Below are positions 28,401-38,827 of a DNA stretch of 64,000 nucleotides, in pieces; position 1 is the first letter of the stretch; each line of letters begins with the position of its first letter. The notes beneath the pieces were generated by a model that searched no databases, was not told the DNA's origin, and saw only the letters and a program-made list of their open reading frames with translations. Source of the DNA: Sphingomonas sp. Leaf208. Lineage in GTDB: Bacteria; Pseudomonadota; Alphaproteobacteria; Sphingomonadales; Sphingomonadaceae. The DNA lies in contig NZ_LMKH01000012.1 of the NCBI RefSeq assembly GCF_001421415.1, positions 356,597-420,596 on the forward strand, written 5' to 3'. Both the position numbers and the translations under genes were made by a program.

Positions 28401-28687
28401 TAGATCTTCACGACGCCGATGCCGGGCATCGACTGGCTCTCGATATGGTCGATGTCGTTGACCGTGGTCGACAGCACGCGCTCGTACGGGGTGATGATGC
28501 GCCCCGCCATGTCGTCGGGTGATAGGCCCTGGTACGTCCAGGCCGCGGCGATCACCGGCACCTTGATGTCGGGGAAGATGTCGACTGGCGTCCGCACTGC
28601 CGCGAGCACGCCGACGACCGCGACCAGAATGGCCATGACGATGAAGGTGAGCGGGCGCGATAGGGCGACCCTGACGATACCGATCAC
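25484..28687 (-). CDS. RND efflux transporter permease subunit
   Basis: About 1067 residues of the resistance-nodulation-division family (HAE1-like). The start is a GTG at 28687 (giving VIGIVRVALSRPLTFIV) with GGAG upstream; the longer open frame upstream has no family character. Features include RTPVDIFPDIKVPVIAAAW, the internal 2 x 6 helix repeat, GILVDDATVTIENINWHLEQG in helix 4, and GVATANAILVVSFARERLA. This branch differs from classical AcrB. The substrate is unknown. First gene of the pump operon, with no local regulator found. Confidence 0.93.
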   Translation of the reverse strand: MIGIVRVALSRPLTFIVMAILVAVVGVLAAVRTPVDIFPDIKVPVIAAAWTYQGLSPDDMAGRIITPYERVLSTTVNDIDHIESQSMPGIGVVKIYFQPGADIRTATAQVTSVSQTVLRQLPPGVTPPLILNYSASTVPILQLALSGVGLSEGKLFDTAVNQIRPGLVTVPGAAIPYPSGGRQRQVQIDLDPQALQSKGLSALDVGLAIAAQNQINPAGFAKIGGFQYNVRLNNAPGSIDELNNLPVKVVNGATIYMRDVAHVRDGSAPQTNVVHVDGSRSVVMTILKNGSTSTLAIVQGIKDALPAIQATLPDSLKIVPIGDQSLFVKAAVEGVVKEGAIAAALTSLMILLFLGSWRSTVIIAISIPLAILAAIIALSATGQTLNVMTLGGLSLAVGILVDDATVTIENINWHLEQGKSVRQAILDGAAQIVTPAFVSLLCICIVFVPMFFLPGVAGFLFVPLALSVVFAMIASFILSRTLVPTMAMYLLKPHAGDVHAAGTPTSRNPLVRFQRGFEARFERFRAGYGRLLERALATGKPFLLGFLAVVALSMLLIPFLGQNFFPAVDAGQITMHVRAPIGSRIESTSAQFDRIARRVRQIIPANELVSVVDNIGLPVSSINATYNNSGTIGPQDGDILIQLAHEHAPTADYVRKLRETLPGAFPGATFSFLPADITSQILNFGAPAPIDVQITGKDAAGNYAYARTLLRKIAAIPGVADARIQQSARYPELRVNIDRSRIGQLGLTERDVTASVGSSLAGTIQTAPVYYLNPENGVSYSVVAQTPEYRVGSMSDLSNIPVTGTNAGGTSQVLGGLSTVVRGTSPAVVSHYNIAQAIDIYATPNGRDLGAVAGDIKRVLADAKASAPKGTTVALRGQYATMNSAFSGLFFGLIGAIVLIYLLIVVNFQSWLDPFVIITALPGAIAGIVWILFLTGTPLSVPALTGAIMCMGVATANAILVVSFARERLAELGDSHKAAMEAGMTRFRPVLMTALAMIIGMLPMALGFGEGGEQNAPLGRAVIGGLIVATFATLMFVPVIFSLVHRKDAERAAAKARRDEILEEAHV

Positions 28688-28880
28688 GGAGAGACTCCAA
28701 TCCGAACGCGGCACGACTGGTGGCGACTCCCGGAGCCGCCAGACCTGCCCGACAGTCCCTCTTTGCGGCAGCGCAGCAGGGAAATGCAAGGGTCAATGTT
28801 GCTTACGTTTCTACCGTGATGTCCGCGAACGCACGCGTGATACTCACAGCTGGTGCGGTTCGACGATTTCGGTCGGGGGT

Positions 28881-28954
28881 TGGAGCGGGTAACGGGAATC
28901 GAACCCGTGTATTCAGCTTGGAAGGCTGCTGTACTACCATTGTACTATACCCGC
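28881..28954 (-). tRNA. tRNA-Gly (anticodon TCC)
   Basis: A 74-nt cloverleaf on the minus strand, including an encoded CCA. The acceptor arms GCGGGTA and TACCCGC pair, the D arm contains AATGGTAGTAC, the anticodon stem GCAGC/GCTG-like flanks loop CTTCCAA, and the T arm is CGGGTTCGATTCCCG. The anticodon reads TCC. Nothing else was seen in 28955-29186 apart from the CrbS-like leader. Confidence 0.95.
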
Positions 28955-29186
28955 ATGCTATTGAAACCATTGGGTTTCCAAGCAGGCTCCCGGTAGTGTT
29001 CCAACACGAGAGCGGTGCGGCGATAGCGCGCGCGGATGATCGGTGCAAGCCGCTAGCCGTCGCGGCGCACCACATACCGGTCGACGACGGGCGCGCGTCC
29101 TGTGCTAGATCGTCGGCTCAATCCTGAGCCGGAGCGCTGCCATCGTCGGGCCAAGTGTCATCGTTGCGATCCTGACCTATGGCGCG

Positions 29187-32100
29187 TTGCTGTTCGGGAT
29201 CGCCTGGATCGTCGACCGGCACGGGCTGTCGGTGCGGCTCCAGCGGATCGCCTATCCACTGTCGCTGGCGGTGTATTGCAGCAGCTGGACGTTCTTTGGG
29301 GGCGTCGGCACGGCGGCGACGCGGGGGTGGGACTACCTCGCCATCTATCTCGGCCCGGCACTGGTGTTCCTGCTCGCGCCGAAGTTTCTCGCGCGGCTTG
29401 TAAGGTTGGCGCGCGAGGAAGGGTCGAGTTCGATCTCCGACTTTATTTCTGCGCGTTACGGGCGAAGTCGGGGGACCGCGGCGATCGTCGCGGGGACCGC
29501 TTTGCTCGCGTCGGTGCCGTATATCGCGCTTCAGTTGCGGTCGGTGACGCTGAGTTTCGGCGCAATCGCGGGCGTAGGGAGTTCGGCGGAAGTCGGCACG
29601 TTCGTCGCGCTGTTGCTCGCCGTGTTCGCGATCGTCTTCGGTGCGCGGCGGTACGAGGTCGCCGGGCGCAACCCCGGCGTCGTTGCGGCGATCGCGGCGG
29701 AGTCGCTGATCAAACTGCTATGTTTCGTCGTGCTCGGGGTGGTGACGGTAGCACTGCTCGCCGACGTGCCTGCCGAGACGCTGGCACCGCCGGTGGCGCG
29801 GCTTCGGTCCGGCTTTACCTGGGGCGCGCTGACGTCCGATTTCTGGGTGCGGACCTTGTTGTCGGCGCTCGCGATCCTGTGCCTGCCGCGGCAATTCTAT
29901 GTCGGCGTGATCGAGGCGCAGGGTCCGGAGCCCGTCGCCAAAGCGCGCGGGCCGTTCATCGCGTACATGGTCGTGATCTCGCTGCTCGTTCTGCCGCTGG
30001 CGCTCGCCGGGATGACGCTGTTGCCGGGCGATGCCGAACCCGACCTGTACGTGCTGGCGGTGCCGTTGCAGCAGGGGCATCACCTCGTCGCACTGCTCGC
30101 GTTTCTCGGTGGGTTCTCGGCGGCGACGGCGATGGTGGTGGTCGAGACGATCGCGCTGTCGACGATGGCGGCCAACGACCTGCTCGCGCCGCTGCTGCTC
30201 CGGCGGCATGGCGAGGCGGGTGAGGGCGAGCTCGGGCGGCGGATGCTACGCGTGCGGCGGGTCATCATCGCCGCGATCGTCGCGGTCGCGCTGGTGTATG
30301 GGCGGAGCCTCGGCGCGGACCTGCCGCTTGCGTCGATCGGGCTGATCGCGTTCGCCGGCGTCGCGCAGTTCGCGCCTGCGCTGATCGCGAGCGTGGGGTG
30401 GAACTTCGCCAACCACACCGCCGCGCGCGCGGGACTGGTCGGGGGCGTGATCGTCTGGATCTACTGCCTGTTGCTGCCGTCGATCGGCGAGGGTGTCGGG
30501 CCGGCACTGGCGCAATTTACGCGGGGGTGGCTCAATCCGGATGCGCTGCTTGGGTGGCGTATCGGCTCGCCGTTGGTCAATGGCACCGTGTGGAGCCTTG
30601 GCGTAAACGTCGCGCTGATGGCCGGGCTGCATTTGCGCGAGCGGCATCGGGGGAACGCTGCGCTCGATCACGTCACGACGTTGGGCGAATTGCGGATGCT
30701 GGTCGCGCGGTTCGTCGGCGATGGCGAGGCGGAGGCGATCGGGGTGGCGTCGCCGGACCTGCGTGCGCCGATCGATGGCCCTGCCGCGCGCACTGCCGAG
30801 CGGCTGATCGCGGGCGTGATCGGCGCTCCGTCGGCGCGGAAGATCGTCGCTTCCAGCATCGCCGGCTCGGCGATCGACGTCAGCGACGTGGTCCGGCTGC
30901 TCGACCAGCGCGGGCGATCGCTGCGGTTCTCGCGCACGCTGCTGTCGGCGACGCTGGAGACGATCGATCCGGGGGTCAGCGTGATCGATGCGGACCTGCG
31001 GCTGGTCGCGTGGAATCCGCGTTATGTCGAGATGTTCGACTATCCCGAGGGCTATGTCGTCGTCGGGCGCTCGATCGCCGACCTGATCCGCTACAATGCC
31101 GAGCGCGAGGGCATCGCGGGCGATATCGCGGCGCATGTCGGTCGGCGGGTGGCGCACCTTGCGCGGGGCACGCCACATAGTTTCGAGCGCCAACGGCCAT
31201 CGGGGCGCTGGATCAAGATGGTCGGGCGACCGATGCCGGGCGGCGGGTACGTCCAGAGTTTCACCGACATCACCGCGGAAAAGGAGGCGCAGGCCGATCT
31301 CGAGGCGCGGGTGGCGGCGCGGACGCAGGACCTCGCGCGGTCGAACCACATGCTCGGCGAGGCCCGCGCGATCGCGGAGACCGCGACCCGCGACAAGACG
31401 CGGTTCCTGGCGGCGGCGAGCCATGATCTGTTGCAGCCGTTGCATGCGGCGCGCCTGTTCTGCGCGGCGTTGGCCGAGGACAGGGCGCCGCATCAGGCGG
31501 AACTGGTGCGCGCGATCGATGGCGCGATCGGGTCGGCGGACACGTTGCTACGTGCGCTGCTCGACGTGTCGCGGCTCGATGCAGGGGGCGTCGTGCCGAA
31601 GGTCGAGCGGTTTGCGCTGGGGGCGTTGATCGAGGAGCTGGCGGTGCAGTTCCGGCCGTTGGCGGGCGAGCGCGGGCTGGTGCTGGCGGCGCATCCTGGC
31701 GCGTTCAACGTGGCGACGGATCGGTCGCTGCTGCGCTCGATCCTGCAGAATTTCCTGTCGAACGCGGTGCGCTATTCGGCGGATGGGCGGATCTGGATCG
31801 GGGCGCGGCGGAGGGGCGACGACGTGCTGATCGAGGTGCGCGACAACGGGCCGGGGATCGCGGCTGGGGATCGCGAGCGGATCTTCGATGAGTTCGAGCG
31901 GCTGGAGAGCAAGGGGAGCGCGGGTGGCGGCGTCGGGCTTGGGCTGGCGATCGTCCGGCGGATCGCGCGGCTGCTCGGGTCGGCGGTCGAGTTGCGGTCG
32001 GACTTGGGGCGGGGGACGACGTTTGCGGTGAGGGTGCCGCTTGCGCCGGCCGGGCTGGATGTGGCGTTGCCAACGCCTCTGGCCGGCCGTGCGCTGGTGC

Positions 32101-32471
32101 CGGGGTTGCGGGTGCTGTGTCTCGACAATGATGCGACGATCCTCGCGGCGCTCGATGCGGCGTTGCGGGCGCGGCGGTGTGTGCCGTTGCTGGCTGCGAC
32201 GATCGCCGAGGCGATGGAACTGGCGGCGGACGAGGAGCCGGATGTGGCGCTGGTCGACTTCCATCTGGACGAGGCGGAGGATGGGCTGGATGTGGTTGCG
32301 CGGTTGCGGGCGATGGTGCCGGCGCCGGCGATCGCGCTGGTGACGGCGGACCGTGCGGTTGCGGACGATCCGCGGTGTGTTGGGCTGGTGGTGTTGACGA
32401 AGCCGGTCGTGCCGGCGGATTTGTGGCGGTTTATCGAGGATGCGTCTGCGGCCGCGGCGCAGGGAAGTTGA
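29187..32471 (+). CDS. CrbS-like hybrid sensor histidine kinase with sodium:solute symporter domain
   Basis: About 1094 residues. Residues 1 to about 480 are a multi-helix SSS-family transporter-like domain (WDYLAIYLGPALVFLLAPKFLARL, SSSISDFISARYG). Then comes a PAS domain with a 7-PAS-kinase-like core (LDPGVSVIDADLRLVAWNPRYVEMF-type, near 590-680) and a coiled coil. A histidine kinase follows with H746 in AAASHDLLQPLHA, an HATPase with DNGPGIA, and a receiver domain with D1024 in ALVDFHL. This is the CrbS architecture, which governs acetyl-CoA synthetase with CrbR in gammaproteobacteria. TTG 29187 is the first ordinary start after an in-frame stop at 29106, but it would cut into the first membrane helix. 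Confidence 0.9.
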   Translation: MLFGIAWIVDRHGLSVRLQRIAYPLSLAVYCSSWTFFGGVGTAATRGWDYLAIYLGPALVFLLAPKFLARLVRLAREEGSSSISDFISARYGRSRGTAAIVAGTALLASVPYIALQLRSVTLSFGAIAGVGSSAEVGTFVALLLAVFAIVFGARRYEVAGRNPGVVAAIAAESLIKLLCFVVLGVVTVALLADVPAETLAPPVARLRSGFTWGALTSDFWVRTLLSALAILCLPRQFYVGVIEAQGPEPVAKARGPFIAYMVVISLLVLPLALAGMTLLPGDAEPDLYVLAVPLQQGHHLVALLAFLGGFSAATAMVVVETIALSTMAANDLLAPLLLRRHGEAGEGELGRRMLRVRRVIIAAIVAVALVYGRSLGADLPLASIGLIAFAGVAQFAPALIASVGWNFANHTAARAGLVGGVIVWIYCLLLPSIGEGVGPALAQFTRGWLNPDALLGWRIGSPLVNGTVWSLGVNVALMAGLHLRERHRGNAALDHVTTLGELRMLVARFVGDGEAEAIGVASPDLRAPIDGPAARTAERLIAGVIGAPSARKIVASSIAGSAIDVSDVVRLLDQRGRSLRFSRTLLSATLETIDPGVSVIDADLRLVAWNPRYVEMFDYPEGYVVVGRSIADLIRYNAEREGIAGDIAAHVGRRVAHLARGTPHSFERQRPSGRWIKMVGRPMPGGGYVQSFTDITAEKEAQADLEARVAARTQDLARSNHMLGEARAIAETATRDKTRFLAAASHDLLQPLHAARLFCAALAEDRAPHQAELVRAIDGAIGSADTLLRALLDVSRLDAGGVVPKVERFALGALIEELAVQFRPLAGERGLVLAAHPGAFNVATDRSLLRSILQNFLSNAVRYSADGRIWIGARRRGDDVLIEVRDNGPGIAAGDRERIFDEFERLESKGSAGGGVGLGLAIVRRIARLLGSAVELRSDLGRGTTFAVRVPLAPAGLDVALPTPLAGRALVPGLRVLCLDNDATILAALDAALRARRCVPLLAATIAEAMELAADEEPDVALVDFHLDEAEDGLDVVARLRAMVPAPAIALVTADRAVADDPRCVGLVVLTKPVVPADLWRFIEDASAAAAQGS

Positions 32472-32481
32472 GGCTCCTAGA

Positions 32482-32606
32482 ATCCTTCCCCGCCAGGGGG
32501 AGGTGGCGCCGAAGGCGACGGAGGGGGAGGAACCCGCAACGCACGTTTCCCTTTCCTCCCCCTCCGTCAGGCATGCGCCTGCCACCTCCCCCTGGCGGGG
32601 GAGGAT
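32482..32606. repeat. Palindromic repeat R7 (copy a)
   Basis: A 125-bp imperfect palindrome with ends ATCCTTCCCCGCCAGG and CCTGGCGGGGGAGGAT and inner arms GACGGAGGGGGAGGA and TCCTCCCCCTCCGTC. It is located between the convergent CrbS-like and CrbR-like genes. The second copy is at 36819-36942. Confidence 0.9.
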
Positions 32607-32621
32607 CGCAAGAGGGGGCGG

Positions 32622-33241
32622 CTAATCGGCGAAGTGGATGTCCATTGCCCGAGCCGCGAGGACGGCTTGCGTGCGGTTCTGGACGCCTAGTTTCCGCAGG
32701 ATTGCGGTCATGTGACCCTTCACGGTGCCTTCCGAAATGCCAAGGTCGAAGGCGACTTGCTTGTTCAGGCGGCCGGCGAGGACGCCAAGCAATACCTTCA
32801 GTTCGGTCGGGGTGAGGCTCGCAACACGCGTCGCCATGTCATCTACGGAGGCGCCTTCGATCGGCGCGGCGCGTTCGCCGGCTAGGGCTCGGGCTACGGC
32901 CTTTTCCAACGTGGCGAGGTCGGCGGTTTTCGAGACGAAGCCGATTGCACCATACGCCCTCGCACGCGGTGCCGCTTCGGCTTCGTCGGCGGAAGAGATC
33001 ACCATGATCGGCGTGTCGGGGCGTTCGGCGTGGAGCAGCGCGACGCCCGCGAAACCTTCCGAACCCGGCATGCGCAGGTCGAGCAGGATCAGGTCGAGCC
33101 GCTCCGTCGCACGCACCGCATCGACCGCCTCGCAGAGCTGCCCCGCCTCGATCACCACCGCATCGGGCGCGGCGCGGCCGACCGCCAGTTTGAGCGCCTG
33201 GCGGAACAGCGGGTGGTCGTCGGCGATGAGGATCGTGCGCG

Positions 33242-33245
<4 letters not shown>
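32622..33245 (-). CDS. CrbR-like LuxR-family response regulator
   Basis: A 207-residue regulator. The receiver domain carries D9/D10 (LIADDHP), the phosphoacceptor D56 ([10 protein letters not shown]) and a lysine in GFVSKTA. The C-terminal LuxR helix-turn-helix has [20 protein letters not shown] and the [19 protein letters not shown] recognition region. Its ATG overlaps the acs stop (ATGA), so it is translated with acs from one transcript. The partner kinase is the convergent CrbS-like gene. By analogy it activates acs, though that is inference here. Confidence 0.9.
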
Positions 33246-35197
<1,952 letters not shown>

Positions 35198-35343
35198 CTG
35201 GCTCTCCTTTTGCCGCGCTGTACGCGGTCGCGTTCGGGCGATCATCCCTAACCAAAGTAAGGGATGGACGCAGGTTCGCAATGCGCCATGATGACGGCGC
35301 TGCTATCCACGCGTCAGATCAGTGGAAGAGAGCAGAGACGGGG
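35198..35343. promoter_or_regulatory. Shared divergent control region of acs and the DcaP-like gene
   Basis: A 146-bp gap between the divergent starts. It contains an imperfect inverted repeat at 35244-35265, ATCCCTAAC-CAAA-GTAAGGGAT (8 of 9 positions pair), 47 bp upstream of acs and 78 bp upstream of the other start. It is the best candidate site here for the CrbR-like regulator. A simpler hairpin role cannot be excluded. Confidence 0.5.
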
Positions 35344-36804
35344 ATGACACGTATGGCGTTTACGAAACGGCTGGCCTTGACGGCCTTGTTGGCTGGTACC
35401 GCGCTGGTGCCGGGCATGGCGCAGGCGCAGACCGCGCGTGAGGTCGAACTCGAGACGCGGTTGAAGGCGCTGGAGGCGGCTGTGCAGGATTTGCGCGGCG
35501 AGCTGAACGCGGCGCGGGCAACGGCGGCGACCGCGCCCCAGCCTGCTGCTCCCGCGACATCGCCCTCCGCACCGACCGCGGTCGCGTCCGCGCCGAACGA
35601 TCTCCATCCGACCGCGCCGATGGGCCCGACCGCGCCGACCGCGCTCGCCGAAGCGAAGGCACCGGGCGCGGCGCCATCGACCGACGGGTTCAAGGTCGCC
35701 GGGACGACGGTCAAGCTCAACGGCTTCATCAAGACCTGGGCGTCGGTCAGCCGGTACAGCGGCGGCAACATCGCGCCGGAATCGGTCGGTCGCGACTTCT
35801 ATTTCCCGAGCATGACTCCAGTCGGCGGCCGCAACGAAGGCAACAGCGTCGAGGCGCATGCCAAGCAGACGCGGATCGTGCTGGGCACCGAGACGCCGAT
35901 CGCCGGGCATACGCTGAAGGGCCTGCTCGAAGTCGATTTCCAGGTCGTGCCGGGGACTCAAGGCAACCAGCGCGTCGTCAACGGTTACAACCCGGGCTTG
36001 CGCCGCGCGTTCTTCACGTTCGACAATTGGCTGTTCGGGCAGGAGTGGACCAACTTCCAGTATATCGGTGCGCTGCCCGAGACGACCGACTTCATCGGTC
36101 CGTCGGAAGGCACCGTGTTCGTCCGCCAGGCGCAGATCCGCTACACGCGCAAGCTCAACGACACGCTGTCGCTGTCGGTCGCGGCGGAGAACCCGGAGAC
36201 GGCATCGACCAGTCTAGCTTCGGCGACGATCGTCGAGAATGCCGACGATCGCCTGCCCGACGTCACCGCGCGCCTCAACTACAAGACCGCGTTCGGCGAG
36301 TTCTCGCTGGCCGGCCTCGCGCGCCAGCTGACGATCGATACGGGTGCGCTCAAGGACAGCGCGACCGGCTGGGGCGTGTCGTTCGCGGGCAAGGTGCCGC
36401 TCGATGCCAAGGGCCGCTCGGACATCCGCTTCATGGTCACGCACGGCGACGGGATCGGGCGCTATGTCGGTCTCGATCTCGCCCCCGACGCGGTGTTCGC
36501 GCCGGTGGTCGGCGCGCGGCTGTATACGCCGAGCCTGACCGCAGGGTTCGCGGCGTTGAAGCTCGGCTGGACCGACAAGCTGCGCTCGACTTTCATCGGC
36601 AGCGTCCAGTCGATCGATTACCCGACCGGCGGCGAGCCCGTCGGTGCGAGCGACTCGGCGTGGAGCGCGTCCGCCAACCTGTTCTACTCGCCGATCAAGA
36701 ACATCGATCTCGGCGTCGAATTCCGTCACGCCGAGCGCGAACTGGTCGACGGGCAGGTCGGCAAGATGGACCGCGGCGAGCTTGCGGCGCGGTACTCGTT
36801 CTAG
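35344..36804 (+). CDS. DcaP-like trimeric outer-membrane channel
   Basis: A 486-residue protein with a signal peptide (ending near GMAQAQ). A coiled-coil segment follows (TAREVELETRLKALEAAVQDLRGEL, shown in part), then an Ala/Pro-rich linker and a beta-barrel ending in aromatic RYSF. This layout matches DcaP-family porins, which import organic acids and similar compounds. The ATG at 35344 is listed; ATG 35353 has a better-placed purine stretch. The position opposite acs suggests carboxylate uptake across the outer membrane. Confidence 0.85.
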   Translation: MTRMAFTKRLALTALLAGTALVPGMAQAQTAREVELETRLKALEAAVQDLRGELNAARATAATAPQPAAPATSPSAPTAVASAPNDLHPTAPMGPTAPTALAEAKAPGAAPSTDGFKVAGTTVKLNGFIKTWASVSRYSGGNIAPESVGRDFYFPSMTPVGGRNEGNSVEAHAKQTRIVLGTETPIAGHTLKGLLEVDFQVVPGTQGNQRVVNGYNPGLRRAFFTFDNWLFGQEWTNFQYIGALPETTDFIGPSEGTVFVRQAQIRYTRKLNDTLSLSVAAENPETASTSLASATIVENADDRLPDVTARLNYKTAFGEFSLAGLARQLTIDTGALKDSATGWGVSFAGKVPLDAKGRSDIRFMVTHGDGIGRYVGLDLAPDAVFAPVVGARLYTPSLTAGFAALKLGWTDKLRSTFIGSVQSIDYPTGGEPVGASDSAWSASANLFYSPIKNIDLGVEFRHAERELVDGQVGKMDRGELAARYSF

Positions 36805-36818
36805 CGCATGATTTCACG

Positions 36819-36942
36819 ATCCTCCCCCGCCAGGGGAGGTGTCGCCGAAGGTGACGGAGGGGGAGGATGCGGAACAATGGTCATCGCGTTCCTCCCCCTC
36901 CGTCAGGCAAGTGCCTGCCACCTCCCCCTGGCGGGGGAGGAT
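36819..36942. repeat. Palindromic repeat R7 (copy b)
   Basis: A 124-bp copy with the same ends and arms as 32482-32606. It lies 14 bp after the DcaP-like stop and before the MHS permease, so the two copies bracket the acs-regulator-channel segment. A hairpin here might terminate or attenuate transcription. Confidence 0.9.
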
Positions 36943-37032
36943 CAGCAAGCCGCTCGGCCGGCATTTCTAGTTTTTCATAAGTCGGCGGAGATCGGCTGTT
37001 CCACCCAATTTTCCTTCTGAGAGGATACTGCC

Positions 37033-38700
37033 ATGGCGACTACAACAGGGGATGCTTCGCCCCTCGGGCACGTGAAGCAGAGCCAGCCGCTCATCATCAT
37101 CGCGTCGTCGCTCGGCGCGGTGTTCGAATGGTATGATTTCTACCTCTACGGCCTGCTCGCGACGATCATCACCGCGCAGTTCTTCTCGGGCGTCAACGAG
37201 ACCACCGGGTTCATCTTCGCGCTCGCGGCGTTCGCGGCCGGGTTCGCGGTGCGGCCGTTCGGCGCGCTGGTGTTCGGGCGGATCGGCGATGTCGTCGGCC
37301 GCAAGAACACGTTCCTCGTGACGATGGCGATCATGGGCCTGTCGACCTTCCTGGTCGGCCTGCTGCCAAGCTACGCGTCGGTCGGCGTCGCCGCGCCGAT
37401 CGCGCTGGTCGTGTTGCGCCTGTTGCAGGGCCTCGCGCTCGGCGGCGAATATGGTGGTGCTGCGACCTATGTCGCCGAGCACGCGCCCGACAAGAAGCGT
37501 GGGCTGTTCACCAGCTTCATCCAGACCACCGCCTCGCTCGGCCTGTTCGCGGCGCTGTTGATCGTCATCGGCGTGCGGACTCTGGTCGGCGAAGAGGCGT
37601 TCGCGGCATGGGGCTGGCGGATCCCGTTCATCGTCTCGATCGCGTTGCTCGCAGTGTCGCTGTGGATTCGCATGCAGCTCGAAGAGAGCCCGGTGTTCCA
37701 GAAGATGAAGGACGAGGGCAAGACCTCGAAGGCGCCGCTGACCGAGGCGTTCGGGCAATGGAGCAATTTGAAGGTCGTGCTGATCGCATTGTTCGGTGCG
37801 GTCGTCGGCCAGGGCGTCATCTTCTATACCAGCCAGTTCTACGCTTTGTTTTTCCTTGAGAAGAACCTGCGCGTTGACGGACCCACCACCAACATCCTGA
37901 TCGCGATCGCGCTGTTGATCGCCACGCCGGCGTTCATCTTCTTCGGCTGGCTGTCGGACAGGATCGGGCGGAAATACATCATCCTAACGGGCTGCGCGCT
38001 CGCTGCGCTGACGTACATGCCGCTGTTCCACGCCCTGTCCAAGGCTGCCAACCCGGCGCTCTATGCGGCACAGGCCAATTCGCCGGTGAGCGTCGTCGCC
38101 AATCCCGACGAATGCTCGGTGCAGTTCGATCCGGTCGGCAAGAACAAGTTCGACAGCAGCTCGTGCGACATCGCCAAGGCGTATCTTGCGAAGGCCGGCA
38201 TCTCCTATGCCAACGTGATCGCACCCGCGGGCACCGTCGCGCAGATCCACATCGGTGGCACGACCATCCCGGTCGTCAACCCCGCGGTCGTGTCGGGTCC
38301 TGACAAGGCGGCGGCGATCAAGGCGTTCGGTGCCGAGGTGAAGACCGCACTGACCGCAGTAGGATACCCCGAAAAGGCGGACCCGGCACAGATCAACAAG
38401 CCGATGGTCATCGCGATCCTCGTCCTGCTCGTGCTGTACGTGACGATGGTCTACGGGCCGATCGCCGCGCTGCTGGTCGAGCTGTTCCCGACGCGGATCC
38501 GCTACACGTCGATGTCGCTGCCCTATCATATCGGCAATGGCTGGTTCGGCGGGTTCCTGCCGACCGCGGCGTTCGCGATGGTCGCGGCGACGGGGGATAT
38601 TTACTACGGCCTTTGGTATCCGATCGTCGCCTGCGCGGTGACGGTGCTGGTCGGGCTGGTGTTCCTGCCCGAGACGTTCCGTCGGTCGCTGCACGGCTAA
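37033..38700 (+). CDS. MHS-family MFS permease with large extracytoplasmic insert
   Basis: A 555-residue major facilitator of the metabolite:H+ symporter type. Family motifs are FEWYDFYLYG (31-40), GRIGDVVGRK (82-91), RLLQGLALGGEYGGAATYVAEHAP and a second loop GWLSDRIGRK (305-314). Between helices at about 337-456 there is a roughly 120-residue hydrophilic insert with cysteines at 361 and 378. Substrates of the family are carboxylates, betaines or shikimate. Its placement after the DcaP-like channel and near acs suggests an acetate-type substrate, which is inference. Confidence 0.88.
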   Translation: MATTTGDASPLGHVKQSQPLIIIASSLGAVFEWYDFYLYGLLATIITAQFFSGVNETTGFIFALAAFAAGFAVRPFGALVFGRIGDVVGRKNTFLVTMAIMGLSTFLVGLLPSYASVGVAAPIALVVLRLLQGLALGGEYGGAATYVAEHAPDKKRGLFTSFIQTTASLGLFAALLIVIGVRTLVGEEAFAAWGWRIPFIVSIALLAVSLWIRMQLEESPVFQKMKDEGKTSKAPLTEAFGQWSNLKVVLIALFGAVVGQGVIFYTSQFYALFFLEKNLRVDGPTTNILIAIALLIATPAFIFFGWLSDRIGRKYIILTGCALAALTYMPLFHALSKAANPALYAAQANSPVSVVANPDECSVQFDPVGKNKFDSSSCDIAKAYLAKAGISYANVIAPAGTVAQIHIGGTTIPVVNPAVVSGPDKAAAIKAFGAEVKTALTAVGYPEKADPAQINKPMVIAILVLLVLYVTMVYGPIAALLVELFPTRIRYTSMSLPYHIGNGWFGGFLPTAAFAMVAATGDIYYGLWYPIVACAVTVLVGLVFLPETFRRSLHG

Positions 38701-38724
38701 AGTCTTCGGCCTGTAGTTGAACGA

Positions 38725-38764
38725 CGAAGGGGTCGGTTTGGTTGAACCCAAACCGACCCCTTCG
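38725..38764 (+). terminator. Hairpin between convergent genes (probable terminator)
   Basis: A perfect 14-bp stem, GAAGGGGTCGGTTT and AAACCGACCCCTTC, with a 10-nt loop GGTTGAACCC. Only a weak T-run follows, so it could serve both the MHS permease and the convergent general-stress gene. Confidence 0.7.
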
Positions 38765-38827
38765 CTATTCCGACGCTGTCACACCCGCCGCCCGATACGC
38801 TGGCGGCAAGGATCGTGACGGCGTCGT

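Noticed and set aside
26180..28522. A 780-codon open frame on the plus strand antisense to the RND permease
   Set aside because: Antisense shadow of the permease, with a highly biased composition (Arg, Asp, His).
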